Positions 7,510 through 15,473 of a DNA stretch of 64,000 nt are shown here, piece after piece. Both the position numbers and the translations under genes were made by a program. Source of the stretch: Thalassobius sp050633445 (lineage in GTDB: Bacteria; Pseudomonadota; Alphaproteobacteria; Rhodobacterales; Rhodobacteraceae); NCBI GenBank assembly GCA_050633445.1, contig JBOEGN010000008.1:18447-82446 (forward strand). The letters are read 5' to 3'. How positions within the stretch are numbered: the first letter of the stretch is position 1; every line of letters starts with the position of its first letter. The notes under the pieces were generated by a model. That model saw only the letters and a list, made by a program, of their open reading frames with translations, searched no databases and was not told the origin of the DNA.

Positions 7510-9030
7510 TCAAATCTGTTTGCGACCGATCAATGGGGGCTGTTTTACCCGTGCCTCGTGGGCGCGAATCCAATCCAACGTCTGTTCGTAGGGCATGGGG
7601 CGCGCGATCCCGAAGCCTTGGACATGGCCGCACCCCAACTGCGCCAGCAGCGCGTGTTCAGCTGGGGTTTCCACGCCCTCAGCCAGTGTATCCAGGCCTA
7701 GTCGTTCCGCCATAGACAGGATCGCGGTAATCATTCGCTGCTGTTCGGCATCTTTGTCGACCTTCATGACAAAGCTGCGGTCGATCTTAATCCGCTCAAC
7801 CGCGAATCGGCGGATTGACGAGATCGACGCGTGTCCGGTTCCGAAGTCATCCAGGTCGATATGGCAGCCCAGGGCCTGAAGATCGTTGATGTTTCGGGCG
7901 ACCATATCGTCGGGTGTTTCCGCCACAACGGTCTCCAGCACTTCAATCGTTAGCCGGTTGGGGGTCAGTTCCAATCGATCCAGTTCCCAGCTTACTTTGT
8001 CGGTCAGTTTTGGGTTGCGCAGCTCTTGTTCGGCGAAGTTTACACCGACTGTTGGCACGTCGACACCGGCGCGGTCCCAATCCGTAAGCGCGGCCAAAGA
8101 CCGGCACAGCATGACCTCGCCCAGACGCTCCATCATCCCGGCACTTTCCAGCGCGGGCAAGAAATCTCCAGGCGGGATGATTCCCTGCTCGGGATGAACC
8201 CATCGTGCCAGCGCTTCGAACCCCGTGATATGCCCGGTATCGGTTGAAACTTGGGGCTGGAACCAGGGTTGTATCTGTCCGTTTTCCAAGGCGCGGACAG
8301 CTTGATCGGTCAAGGTCGAGCGCGTCAGACGGGCGGATTTCATCCCTTCGGTCCAGGCACGGATCGCCGAGGGTGCATTCGCGCGGGCATCATCCAGAGC
8401 CGCCTGAGTATTCTGCGCCATTCTCAGCCCGTTGCGATGGGGATTCTGCTGGCTGAGACTGAACGCGATCGAACAAGAGACATAGATGCTGGTCGCTTCC
8501 AGCGAAACAGGCTCCTCTACCGCTGTTTGCAGGCGGCGAGCCATCTGAATGGTCATTTCCAGGTCCAACAATCGAACCGGAGCCATCACCACCGGCACGA
8601 CGCCATCAACGGGTTTCAACACGATGTCGCCATGGCGTAGCACGGCCCCGATCCTGTCGGAAATTCGGTCCAGTACGCGGTCGACAGCGGTGCGACCGTA
8701 CCGGTCCAGCAGCTCTTCGTGGTCATCAAGGGCAACAAGGAAACAGGCAAATGCCTTGTTTTGCTGATGCGCATTGGCCAGTTGCTGTTCCAGCAGGACC
8801 TCTAGCGGTGGCAACTCGGGCGGTTTGGGCTGTGACATCTGCCCGAATCCGCCGACAGCCGCATAAATCACAGGGAATCCCAGTGAAACGGCCAGCAGAT
8901 ACGCCTCCCCTCCGATCCAATAAGCGCTAAGCACGGTCGCAGGCAAAAAGGCCAGCATTTGCGGCCCCGTCAGTGCCTGACGAAGTTTTACACGCAGTTG
9001 TGCCAAGGCCTGTAGCCGAGGATGTGACAT
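7510..9030 (-). CDS. EAL-domain c-di-GMP phosphodiesterase with degenerate GGDEF
   Basis: A 506-residue membrane-anchored signalling protein. Two hydrophobic helices lie near 25-60, then a GGDEF-fold domain (about 90-235) whose active-site motif is replaced by PVDGVVPVV, so cyclase activity is unlikely. The EAL domain (about 245-500) keeps EALARW, the metal residues in NFAEQEL, DLDDFGTG, KIDRSF and EGVET, so it should hydrolyse c-di-GMP. The ATG at 9030 has AAAGGG five bases upstream; an in-frame TTG six codons earlier is less likely. It follows ttcA after 57 bases and may be read from the rpmH promoter. Confidence 0.88.
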   Translation of the reverse strand: MSHPRLQALAQLRVKLRQALTGPQMLAFLPATVLSAYWIGGEAYLLAVSLGFPVIYAAVGGFGQMSQPKPPELPPLEVLLEQQLANAHQQNKAFACFLVALDDHEELLDRYGRTAVDRVLDRISDRIGAVLRHGDIVLKPVDGVVPVVMAPVRLLDLEMTIQMARRLQTAVEEPVSLEATSIYVSCSIAFSLSQQNPHRNGLRMAQNTQAALDDARANAPSAIRAWTEGMKSARLTRSTLTDQAVRALENGQIQPWFQPQVSTDTGHITGFEALARWVHPEQGIIPPGDFLPALESAGMMERLGEVMLCRSLAALTDWDRAGVDVPTVGVNFAEQELRNPKLTDKVSWELDRLELTPNRLTIEVLETVVAETPDDMVARNINDLQALGCHIDLDDFGTGHASISSIRRFAVERIKIDRSFVMKVDKDAEQQRMITAILSMAERLGLDTLAEGVETPAEHALLAQLGCGHVQGFGIARPMPYEQTLDWIRAHEARVKQPPLIGRKQI

Positions 9031-9087
9031 GGGAACCCTTTCCTTCAAATCCGAAGGAAAGCTAGACCCCCAATGCTCAACGCTGCC

Positions 9088-9963
9088 TTAACGCAGCTTG
9101 GGCAAATCTGCGTCTATTTGTTGAAAATTGTTCTGACCTAGTTCCAGCCCGGCGAAATCGAACAGTTTCGGGTCCAGCAGATGCGAGGGTCGGGCGTTCA
9201 TCAGCGCTCGGAACATAACCTGGCGGCGTCCGGGGGCGTTCTTCTCCCATCCGTCCAGAATCTGTTTGACCTGCTGGCGTTGCAAACCGTCCTGAGACCC
9301 GCACAAATCACAAGGAATGATGGGATAGTCCATCAGACGGGCGAACTTCTCGCAATCAGCCTCGGCCACATGGGCGAGGGGGCGATACAGGAACAGATCG
9401 CCCTCTTCGTTGACCAGTTTGGGCGGCATCGTGGCCAGGCGGCCACCATGAAACAGGTTCATGAAAAAGGTTTCCAGAATGTCATCTCGGTGATGCCCTA
9501 GCACCACGGCAGAACATCCCTCTTCGCGTGCGATTCGGTACAGATTGCCTCGGCGCAGGCGCGAACACAGGGCGCAAAACGTCCGACCCTCGGGGACCTT
9601 GTCCATCACCACAGAATAGGTGTCCTGGTATTCGATCCGGTGCGGAACCCCCATTTTTTCAAGGAATTCAGGCAGAACGGTTGCCGGAAACCCCGGCTGG
9701 CCTTGATCCAGGTTGCAGGCCAGCAGTTCGACAGGCAGCAAGCCGCGCCACTTCAGCTCGTGCAAAACGGCCAACAGGGTATAGCTGTCCTTTCCGCCCG
9801 ACAGACAGACCAACCATTTGGCGCCCGGCTCGATCATGCCGTATTGCTCGATCGCCTCGCGGGTGTAGCGAACGATCCGCTTGCGCAGCTTCTTGAAATC
9901 CGCGGATTTTGGCGCACCGTGAAACAGAGGATGGATGTCGTCGTGATCGTCCAACATGGTCAC
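9088..9963 (-). CDS. ttcA: tRNA 2-thiocytidine(32) synthetase TtcA
   Basis: ATP-dependent enzyme that thiolates cytidine 32 of certain tRNAs using an Fe-S cluster. The 291-residue protein has the PP-loop SGGKDS at 55-60, the cluster-binding pair Cys131 and Cys134 (FCALCSRLRRG) and the third cysteine Cys222 in PCDLCG, the known TtcA pattern. The start overlaps the yidD stop by four bases (ATGA), so it belongs to the rpmH-rnpA-yidD-ttcA operon. Confidence 0.94.
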   Translation of the reverse strand: MTMLDDHDDIHPLFHGAPKSADFKKLRKRIVRYTREAIEQYGMIEPGAKWLVCLSGGKDSYTLLAVLHELKWRGLLPVELLACNLDQGQPGFPATVLPEFLEKMGVPHRIEYQDTYSVVMDKVPEGRTFCALCSRLRRGNLYRIAREEGCSAVVLGHHRDDILETFFMNLFHGGRLATMPPKLVNEEGDLFLYRPLAHVAEADCEKFARLMDYPIIPCDLCGSQDGLQRQQVKQILDGWEKNAPGRRQVMFRALMNARPSHLLDPKLFDFAGLELGQNNFQQIDADLPKLR

Positions 9964-10196
9964 TTCTTTTCTTTCGGCTCGGGGACAGGATCATAGCCAT
10001 CACTGCCCAGCGGATGACACCGCCCGATACGGCGCAATGCCAACCAGCTGCCGCGGATCGCGCCATGTTTTTCCAACGCCTCCAGCGCATAGGCGCTGCA
10101 GGTGGGTTGATAGCGGCAATTAAACCCAACCCAGGGGCTGAAAATCAGCCGGTAAGCGCGGACGGGCAGGGCGGCGATATGGGCGAGCGGTGTCAT
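9960..10196 (-). CDS. yidD: Membrane protein insertion efficiency factor YidD
   Basis: Small membrane-associated protein that helps YidC-dependent insertion. At 78 residues it has the full family signature: YRLIFSPW, then CRYQPTCSAYALEALEKHG, then RIGRCHPLGSDGYDPVP. The ATG at 10196 overlaps the rnpA stop by four bases; a longer in-frame extension upstream lies entirely inside rnpA and is not needed. It sits in the usual rpmH-rnpA-yidD order. Confidence 0.95.
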   Translation of the reverse strand: MTPLAHIAALPVRAYRLIFSPWVGFNCRYQPTCSAYALEALEKHGAIRGSWLALRRIGRCHPLGSDGYDPVPEPKEKK

Positions 10197-10588
10197 GTGC
10201 GATCCTGATGCAGCTTTCTGAGGGCATAGATAAGATCGCCCTGCAAATCCGCAAAGGGGCGCTGGTCGGTCATTTCCGCGCGCCCGATCAGCACATAGTC
10301 CCAACCGTCGCGGCCCTGGTTGGTCAAAATCAACCGGGCGACCTCGCGCAGACGTCGTTTGGCGCGGTTGCGGGCGACAGCATTGCCGACCTTCTTGGAA
10401 CAGGTAAAGCCCACGCGAATGCCTCGCGCGGGCTCATCAGCACGCCGTTTGCGCGCCTGAACCATCATACCCTTGGTGCCCTGTCGCCGCGCCTTGGACG
10501 CACGCAGGAAATCCGAGCGGTTTCTGAGAACTTGCAGACAAACGGAAACCGCCGGGGGCATGTCCCCAGGGTTGGCAGTGCCATCCAT
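10193..10588 (-). CDS. rnpA: Ribonuclease P protein component
   Basis: Basic protein subunit of RNase P, which matures the 5' ends of tRNAs together with the M1 RNA. The signature RNRAKRRLRE is followed by the usual C-terminal helix, and the early block LRNRSDFLRAS matches the family start. The ATG at 10588 is chosen because GGAGG lies five bases upstream; an in-frame ATG at 10609 would add seven residues but has no clear ribosome site. It lies 41 bases after rpmH and overlaps yidD by four bases. Confidence 0.93.
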   Translation of the reverse strand: MDGTANPGDMPPAVSVCLQVLRNRSDFLRASKARRQGTKGMMVQARKRRADEPARGIRVGFTCSKKVGNAVARNRAKRRLREVARLILTNQGRDGWDYVLIGRAEMTDQRPFADLQGDLIYALRKLHQDRT

Positions 10589-10629
10589 AGGGGCCTCCGG
10601 CGGTGTCATGTCCGTCAGGTCGGCTAAGC

Positions 10630-10764
10630 TTATGCGCTCAGCGACTTGCGACCGCGTGCGCGACGCGAGTTCAGGATCTTGCGGCCGGCTTTAGTTGCCA
10701 TGCGTGCGCGAAAACCGTGGCGGCGCTTGCGAACCAGGTTCGAGGGTTGGTAGGTGCGTTTCAT
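10630..10764 (-). CDS. rpmH: 50S ribosomal protein L34
   Basis: A 44-residue, very basic protein of the large ribosomal subunit. It begins MKRTYQPSNLVRKRRHGF, contains MATKAGRKIL and ends RGRKSLSA, an essentially canonical L34. It is first in the rpmH-rnpA-yidD-ttcA operon, with a strong promoter about 70 bases upstream of the start codon. Confidence 0.97.
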   Translation of the reverse strand: MKRTYQPSNLVRKRRHGFRARMATKAGRKILNSRRARGRKSLSA

Positions 10765-10834
10765 CGCTCCGTCTCCAAATCATTCTGGGGGCTGGACAAG
10801 CGGATTCGCCCGGCCCGTGGTATCCGAAGCCCGT

Positions 10835-10863
10835 CCTATAGGGGTCGGCCCAGAGTATGTCAA
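10835..10863 (-). promoter_or_regulatory. Near-consensus sigma-70-type promoter of the rpmH operon
   Basis: On the minus strand TTGACA (10863-10858) is followed by exactly 17 bases and then TATAGG (10840-10835). Transcription would start about 60 bases before the rpmH ATG. It is the best promoter match noticed in the window and suits a ribosomal-protein operon. Confidence 0.75.
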
Positions 10864-11035
10864 ATCCTCCGATGCGGTTTGCAACAAAAATATGTCCTCT
10901 CGGGCTCGCAAATGTTTCAGTCCGCCGGGAAACCCCTGAAAACGTCGGGATTTTTGTCACCGGCGATCAACCCGGCGTGATCCCCCTATCATCTGGCGCG
11001 TCCTGCCCGCATCTTGGCTGCAACCAAAACCGGGG

Positions 11036-11773
11036 ATGACCGTGGAAAACAAACAGGAAAAACAAGGCCGAAACTGGGGGCGGATGGTGCCCCTGCTGGT
11101 GATTCTGGCCGTCGCGCTGGTGGGCGGATACCTGCTGCGCGATTATCTGAGCTTTGAGACATTGCGCGACAACCGTCAGGCGCTGCTGGAGTTCCGTGAC
11201 GCGAACTATGTCGTGACCGTGCTGGCCTTCATGGCCGCCTATGTTGTGATTGTTGCGTTTTCCCTGCCCGGAGCCAGCATCGCGACCCTGACAGGCGGCT
11301 TCCTGTTCGCAACCTTTCCCGGCGTGTTCTTTAACGTCACAGCCGCCACGATCGGGGCCATCGGCATCTTTTTGGCCGCGCGCTGGGGCTTGGGCGCGCG
11401 TTTGGCCTCCAAGATGGAGGGCAGTCAGGGAGCCGTGAAAAAGATCAAGGACGGTATCGACGAGAATCAGTGGTCCATGCTGTTCCTGATCCGTCTGGTG
11501 CCCGCTGTGCCCTTTTTCGCGGCCAATCTGGTGCCCGCGCTGGTGGGCGTGCCGCTGTCGCGTTTTGCGATCTCGACCTTCCTGGGCATCATTCCTGGCG
11601 GGCTGGTGTATACCTCGGTCGGGGCCGGTCTGGGCGAGGTGTTCGAGCGTGGCGAGACCCCCAACCTGGGCATCATCTTTGAACCGCAAATCCTGCTTCC
11701 AATTCTGGGACTGTGCGCGCTGGCGGCGCTGCCCATCGTGATCAAGGCCGTCCGTGGCCGGAAAGGTGCATAA
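11036..11773 (+). CDS. TVP38/TMEM64 (VTT domain) family membrane protein
   Basis: A 245-residue inner-membrane protein with about five hydrophobic helices. The central block matches the VTT/SNARE-associated domain: SLPGASIATLTGGFLFA near 75-92 and FLIRLVPAVPFFAANLVPAL near 148-167, then GIIPGGLVYTSVGAGLGE. DedA/VTT proteins are linked to lipid scrambling or membrane homeostasis; here the role is unknown. The stop overlaps the ATG of the following flavoprotein gene (TAATG), a pairing seen elsewhere with mercuric-reductase-like proteins. The ribosome site before the chosen ATG is weak, so a nearby GTG at 11042 is possible. Confidence 0.85.
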   Translation: MTVENKQEKQGRNWGRMVPLLVILAVALVGGYLLRDYLSFETLRDNRQALLEFRDANYVVTVLAFMAAYVVIVAFSLPGASIATLTGGFLFATFPGVFFNVTAATIGAIGIFLAARWGLGARLASKMEGSQGAVKKIKDGIDENQWSMLFLIRLVPAVPFFAANLVPALVGVPLSRFAISTFLGIIPGGLVYTSVGAGLGEVFERGETPNLGIIFEPQILLPILGLCALAALPIVIKAVRGRKGA

Positions 11774-13188
11774 TGGCTGAGATCAAAACTGACTTGCTGG
11801 TGATCGGCGCAGGCTCGGGCGGGTTGTCCGTGGCCGCCGGGGCCGTTCAGATGGGTGCCGACGTGACCCTGTTGGAGGGGCACAAGATGGGCGGGGACTG
11901 CCTGAACTATGGCTGCGTGCCGTCCAAGGCGCTGTTGGCGGCGGGTCACGCGGCCCATGCGATGACGATGGGCGCGGCGATGGGTGTGACGCCCGTGGCG
12001 CCTCAGGTGGACTATGCCGCCGCCAAGGCTCACGTGAAATCGGTGATCGACACCATCGCCCCCGTCGACAGCCAAGAACGGTTCGAGGGGCTAGGGGTCC
12101 GTGTTATCCGCGAGTTTGGCCGTTTCACCGGCCCGCGTACCGTTCAGGCGGGGGATACGCAGATCACCGCGCGGCGGGTGATCATCGCCACAGGCTCGTC
12201 GCCTTTCGTGCCGCCAATCCCCGGTTTGGATCAGGTGCCCTATCAAACCAATGAAACCCTGTTTGATCTGCGCGAAAAACCCGAGCATCTGCTGATCATC
12301 GGTGGGGGCCCTATCGGGATGGAGATGGCGCAGGCGCATATCCGTCTGGGCTGCAAAGTGACCGTGATCGAGGGCATGAAGGCTTTGGGCAAGGATGATC
12401 CCGAACTGGCCGCGATCGCCTTGGACGCGCTGCGCGACGAAGGTGTCGAGATTGTCGAGGGCGCGCTGGCGCAACAGATCAGCGGCTCGGATGGCGACAT
12501 CACCGTGGAAACCTCGGCCGGGACGTTCCGTGGCACGCATCTGCTGATGGCGGTCGGGCGCAAGCCGAATATCGACAAGCTGAACCTGGAAGCGGCGGGA
12601 ATCGACTACGAACGCACCGGGATCACGGTCGATGACCGTCTGCGGACCTCAAACAAGAAGGTCTATGCCATCGGGGACGTCGCTGGCGGGCTGCAATTCA
12701 CCCATGTGGCGGGCTATCATGCGGGTCTGATTATCCGAGAGGTTTTGTTCGGTCTGCCTGCCAAAATGAAAACCGCGCATATCCCCTGGGCCACTTATAC
12801 TGATCCCGAAATGGCTCAGGTCGGCCTGACCGAGGCGCAGGCGCGTGAACAATACGGCGACAAGCTGGAAGTCGCTCGGTTCGAATACCACCACAATGAC
12901 CGCGCTATTGCGATCCGTCAGACCAAGGGCCTGATCAAGGTAATGGTGGTCAAAGGACGGCCCGTGGGGGCCTCAATCGTTGGCCATCAGGCGGGCGAAT
13001 TGATCGCCACATGGTCGCTGGCCATCGCCAATGGCATCAAAATGGCCGGGGTTTCTGCGATGATTGCGCCCTATCCAACCATCGCGGAGGTTAACAAGCG
13101 GGCTGCGGGTGCCTATTTCTCTCCTAAACTGTTTGATAACATGAAGGTCAAACGGGTGGTGCGGTTCGTACAACGCTGGCTGCCATGA
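11773..13188 (+). CDS. FAD-dependent pyridine nucleotide-disulfide oxidoreductase (MerA/Lpd-like)
   Basis: A 471-residue flavoprotein of the dihydrolipoamide dehydrogenase/mercuric reductase family. FAD motif GAGSGG is at 12-17, the redox-active disulfide Cys43-Cys48 sits in GGDCLNYGCVPSK, the NAD(P) motif GGGPIGME is near 171-178, and GDVAGG near 302 is the second FAD motif. The C-terminal His-Glu pair of lipoamide dehydrogenase is not conserved: the usual HPT region reads PYPTIAEV. No N-terminal HMA domain or C-terminal vicinal cysteines are present, so mercuric reduction is not supported. An upstream in-frame start at 11713 would lie inside the previous gene and is rejected. Substrate unknown. 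Confidence 0.88.
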   Translation: MAEIKTDLLVIGAGSGGLSVAAGAVQMGADVTLLEGHKMGGDCLNYGCVPSKALLAAGHAAHAMTMGAAMGVTPVAPQVDYAAAKAHVKSVIDTIAPVDSQERFEGLGVRVIREFGRFTGPRTVQAGDTQITARRVIIATGSSPFVPPIPGLDQVPYQTNETLFDLREKPEHLLIIGGGPIGMEMAQAHIRLGCKVTVIEGMKALGKDDPELAAIALDALRDEGVEIVEGALAQQISGSDGDITVETSAGTFRGTHLLMAVGRKPNIDKLNLEAAGIDYERTGITVDDRLRTSNKKVYAIGDVAGGLQFTHVAGYHAGLIIREVLFGLPAKMKTAHIPWATYTDPEMAQVGLTEAQAREQYGDKLEVARFEYHHNDRAIAIRQTKGLIKVMVVKGRPVGASIVGHQAGELIATWSLAIANGIKMAGVSAMIAPYPTIAEVNKRAAGAYFSPKLFDNMKVKRVVRFVQRWLP

Positions 13189-13206
13189 CCCGCTGACGGA
13201 GCACAT

Positions 13207-14592
13207 ATGCTGAACACGCTTTCGGGCCGATTCCTGATCCTGACGGTCATCTTTGTGATGCTGGCCGAAGTGCTGATCTTTGTTCCTTCTATTGCGCGGT
13301 TCCGCGAGGATTATTTGCTGTCTCGCCTGGAGCGCGCGCAAATCGCGTCTTTGGCTTTGTTGGCCGATGACATGATCTCGATGGACCTAGAGGAGGAGCT
13401 GCTGCGCAATGCCGAGGTCTTCAACGTGGTGCTGCGCCGGGACGAGGCGCGCCAGTTGGTGCTGTCCTCGCCTCTGCCACGCCCAATTGATGCGACGTTT
13501 GATCTGCGCGAGGCCCCTGCGTTTGACCTGATCCGCGATGCCTCGATGCGGCTGTTCGACCCTGAACCGCGTGTGATCCGGGTTATTGGCAGCCCCGTGC
13601 GCGACGCCGGGCTGCTGATCGAGGTCACGCTGGAAACCGCCCCCCTGCGGATGGCGATGATCGACTACGGCCTGCGTATTCTGGTGCTGTCGGCGGTGAT
13701 CTCGATCTTCACCGCCGTGTTGCTGTTCATGGCCGTGCGGATGTTTCTGGTACGACCGATCAAAGGCGTGGTGCGCGACATGCAATCCTATGCCGGCAAC
13801 CCCGAGGATGCGCGGCGGATCATCACGCCGAAATCGTCGCTGCGCGAGTTACGAGAGGCCGAGGACGCGCTAGCGACCTTGCAGATCGAATTGACTGGGG
13901 CGCTGAAGCAGAAAGAGCGCTTGGCGCAGCTGGGCAGCAGCGTCGCCAAAATCAGCCACGACCTGCGCAATATCCTGACCAGCGCGCAGCTGTTTACCGA
14001 TCGGATCGAAATGTCCGAAGACCCCGGCGTGAAACGTCTGGCGCCCAAGCTGGTGAACTCGATCACCCGAGCGGTGCATCTGTGCGAATCCACGCTGGCC
14101 TTTGGCAAGGCGGACGAGCCCGCCCCGCAGCTGACGCGCCTGTATCTGGCCGATATCGTTAGTGACGTAGTCGACAGTGAGCGTCTGTCGGTCGGGGATC
14201 ACGACATCTCCTTTGCCGAGGACGTGCCGAATACGCTGCAGGTCCGCGCGGATTCCGAGCAATTGTATCGCGTGATCTTTAATCTTGTGCGCAACGCGCG
14301 GCAGGCCATCACGCAGTCGGGCAAAGCGGGCGAGATTTCGATTCACGCCGAAGAGGAAGAGGGCCACTGGCAGATCCGCGTCTCGGATACTGGCCCAGGT
14401 TTGCCCCCCAAGGCCCAAGAGCATCTGTTTAAGCCTTTCCAGGGTGGTGTGTCCAAAGGTGGCACCGGATTGGGGCTGGCCATCGCCCAAGAGCTGATCC
14501 GCGGTCATGGGGGCGCGTTGATGCTGGCCCATACCGGTCCTGACGGCACGGCGTTCGACATTATCCTGCCGCGAGGCGGGGCCGAGTTGTAG
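13207..14592 (+). CDS. Orphan two-component sensor histidine kinase
   Basis: A 461-residue membrane kinase: transmembrane helix at about 9-29, an extracytoplasmic sensor region (30-155), a second helix at about 158-182, a HAMP-like linker, then the dimerisation helix with His251 in ISHDLRN, and an HATPase domain with N-box NLVRNARQAI near 360, DTGPGLP near 401 and GGTGLGLA near 421. The ATG follows GGAG at good spacing, 18 bases after the flavoprotein gene, so the two may be co-transcribed. No response regulator gene lies nearby; the signal is unknown. Confidence 0.9.
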   Translation: MLNTLSGRFLILTVIFVMLAEVLIFVPSIARFREDYLLSRLERAQIASLALLADDMISMDLEEELLRNAEVFNVVLRRDEARQLVLSSPLPRPIDATFDLREAPAFDLIRDASMRLFDPEPRVIRVIGSPVRDAGLLIEVTLETAPLRMAMIDYGLRILVLSAVISIFTAVLLFMAVRMFLVRPIKGVVRDMQSYAGNPEDARRIITPKSSLRELREAEDALATLQIELTGALKQKERLAQLGSSVAKISHDLRNILTSAQLFTDRIEMSEDPGVKRLAPKLVNSITRAVHLCESTLAFGKADEPAPQLTRLYLADIVSDVVDSERLSVGDHDISFAEDVPNTLQVRADSEQLYRVIFNLVRNARQAITQSGKAGEISIHAEEEEGHWQIRVSDTGPGLPPKAQEHLFKPFQGGVSKGGTGLGLAIAQELIRGHGGALMLAHTGPDGTAFDIILPRGGAEL

Positions 14593-14671
14593 TCTAAGCC
14601 CTATAAATCATAGAGATTTTCAAGAAGACCGAAGACCGGGAAAAAACTTCGGGATTTCTACCCTTTTTCCC

Positions 14672-14700
14672 TTGCCAATATCCCCAGCAAGGCTTAAACT
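14672..14700 (+). promoter_or_regulatory. Likely promoter of tRNA-Arg
   Basis: TTGCCA (14672-14677), 17-base spacer, TAAACT (14695-14700), ten bases before the mature tRNA 5' end. The -10 match is moderate. Confidence 0.45.
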
Positions 14701-14710
14701 CCGCCTCCAC

Positions 14711-14787
14711 GGACCGATAGCTCAGCTGGATAGAGTACCTGACTACGAATCAGGGGGTCGGGGGTTCGAATCCTCCTCGGTCCGCCA
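14711..14787 (+). tRNA. tRNA-Arg (anticodon ACG)
   Basis: A 77-base cloverleaf: acceptor GGACCGA/TCGGTCC, D-arm with GCTCAGCTGGATAGAGT, anticodon stem CCTGA/TCAGG with loop CTACGAA giving ACG, T-arm with TTCGAAT, discriminator G and encoded CCA. The accessory zone begins directly downstream, as is common next to tRNA genes, but no duplicated 3' end was found. Confidence 0.97.
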
Positions 14788-14813
14788 TTTCCCCTTCTGT
14801 GAAACGACACATT

Positions 14814-14846
14814 GTTCTGCCTTTTGCGACAGAACCTTTCCTTTTT
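14814..14846 (+). terminator. Terminator downstream of tRNA-Arg
   Basis: GTTCTG (14814-14819) pairs with CAGAAC (14830-14835) over a ten-base loop, followed by CTTTCCTTTTT. It lies 27 bases after the CCA end of the tRNA. Confidence 0.6.
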
Positions 14847-15473
14847 CGACACATAGCTTTGCATTTGATCGATTGAGATGATGTCGCCATGCTTTCCCTT
14901 TCAAAACTGATTTTGAGCAAAGCGCTTCTGCGCGCCTGCCTCTAAAACCTGCTCCCGGCGAGGGTTGGGGGTAGCAAGAGCCATACAATTCGACAGGGTA
15001 GGTGCGGCCCGCAGGCGTAGCCGAGGACACGGCCCTGCCTAATTGTGTTGCAGGCGCGTGGGGACGACGTCCCCTAGTTCTTTTTGCGTAGATCGGCGGA
15101 AACCGGACCTTAGCTGCGTCTGCGAAGGTTCCGTGCCAGACAGGCAAAAGCGGCCATTCAAACCGTAGCAGACCGAAGCCCACATGCTGCGCTGCGCAGC
15201 AAAGGCAGCTAAGCGCAGAAAGCGGTCTTTGCAAAGTTCGGCGGACCGCCCTTTGCTGCCTTTCATCGAGGAGCTAGTTGCTGCGGTGCAGCTTTCTCTA
15301 AGCGGACCTCCGTGTCTGTTGCAAAATCCGGGCTTCATTGATGGCAGCAATGCAAACTTCGAACCTACCATCCCAGTCGTCCAATCACAGAATTGGAAAA
15401 TACCTCCCCACGATCGCAAGGACATTCCGGAGCATTTGTCGACCGCCCCAACTATTGCCCCAGCATCGGTCTA
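14847..15473. other. Non-coding stretch after tRNA-Arg with imperfect inverted repeats
   Basis: No convincing gene. It holds an imperfect inverted repeat, ACAATTCGACAGGG (14985-14998) against CCCTGCCTAATTGT (15033-15046), with 12 of 14 positions pairing, and a 15-base palindrome GGGGACGACGTCCCC at 15060-15074. A diverged copy of repeat family B follows at about 15180-15236. Short ORFs on both strands have no recognisable similarity. The content looks like decayed or repeat-derived DNA. Confidence 0.6.
15180..15236 (+). repeat. Dispersed repeat family B, diverged copy
   Basis: The segment running from a CTGCGCTGCGCAG core to CTTTGCAAAG matches the right half of the family B copies at 17456-17532 and 18565-18641, with more substitutions. 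It has the same orientation as the 17456 copy. Confidence 0.55.

Noticed and set aside
5663..7591. A 642-residue open frame on the plus strand opposite yidC
   Set aside because: Shadow of yidC with no recognisable domain and typical antisense composition.
10197..10304. Upstream extension of yidD
   Set aside because: It lies inside rnpA and is absent from the family; the ATGA overlap at 10193-10196 is the natural start.
11713..11772. Longer N-terminus for the flavin disulfide oxidoreductase
   Set aside because: It lies wholly inside the VTT gene; the TAATG overlap and the family start support 11773.
11773..13188. Mercuric reductase (merA) call
   Set aside because: No HMA domain, no C-terminal vicinal cysteines and no mer genes nearby; only the general family is supported.
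14711..14787. A tRNA-derived att site repeated at the far end of the accessory zone
   Set aside because: I looked for the tRNA 3' end sequence downstream to 26911 and saw no copy.
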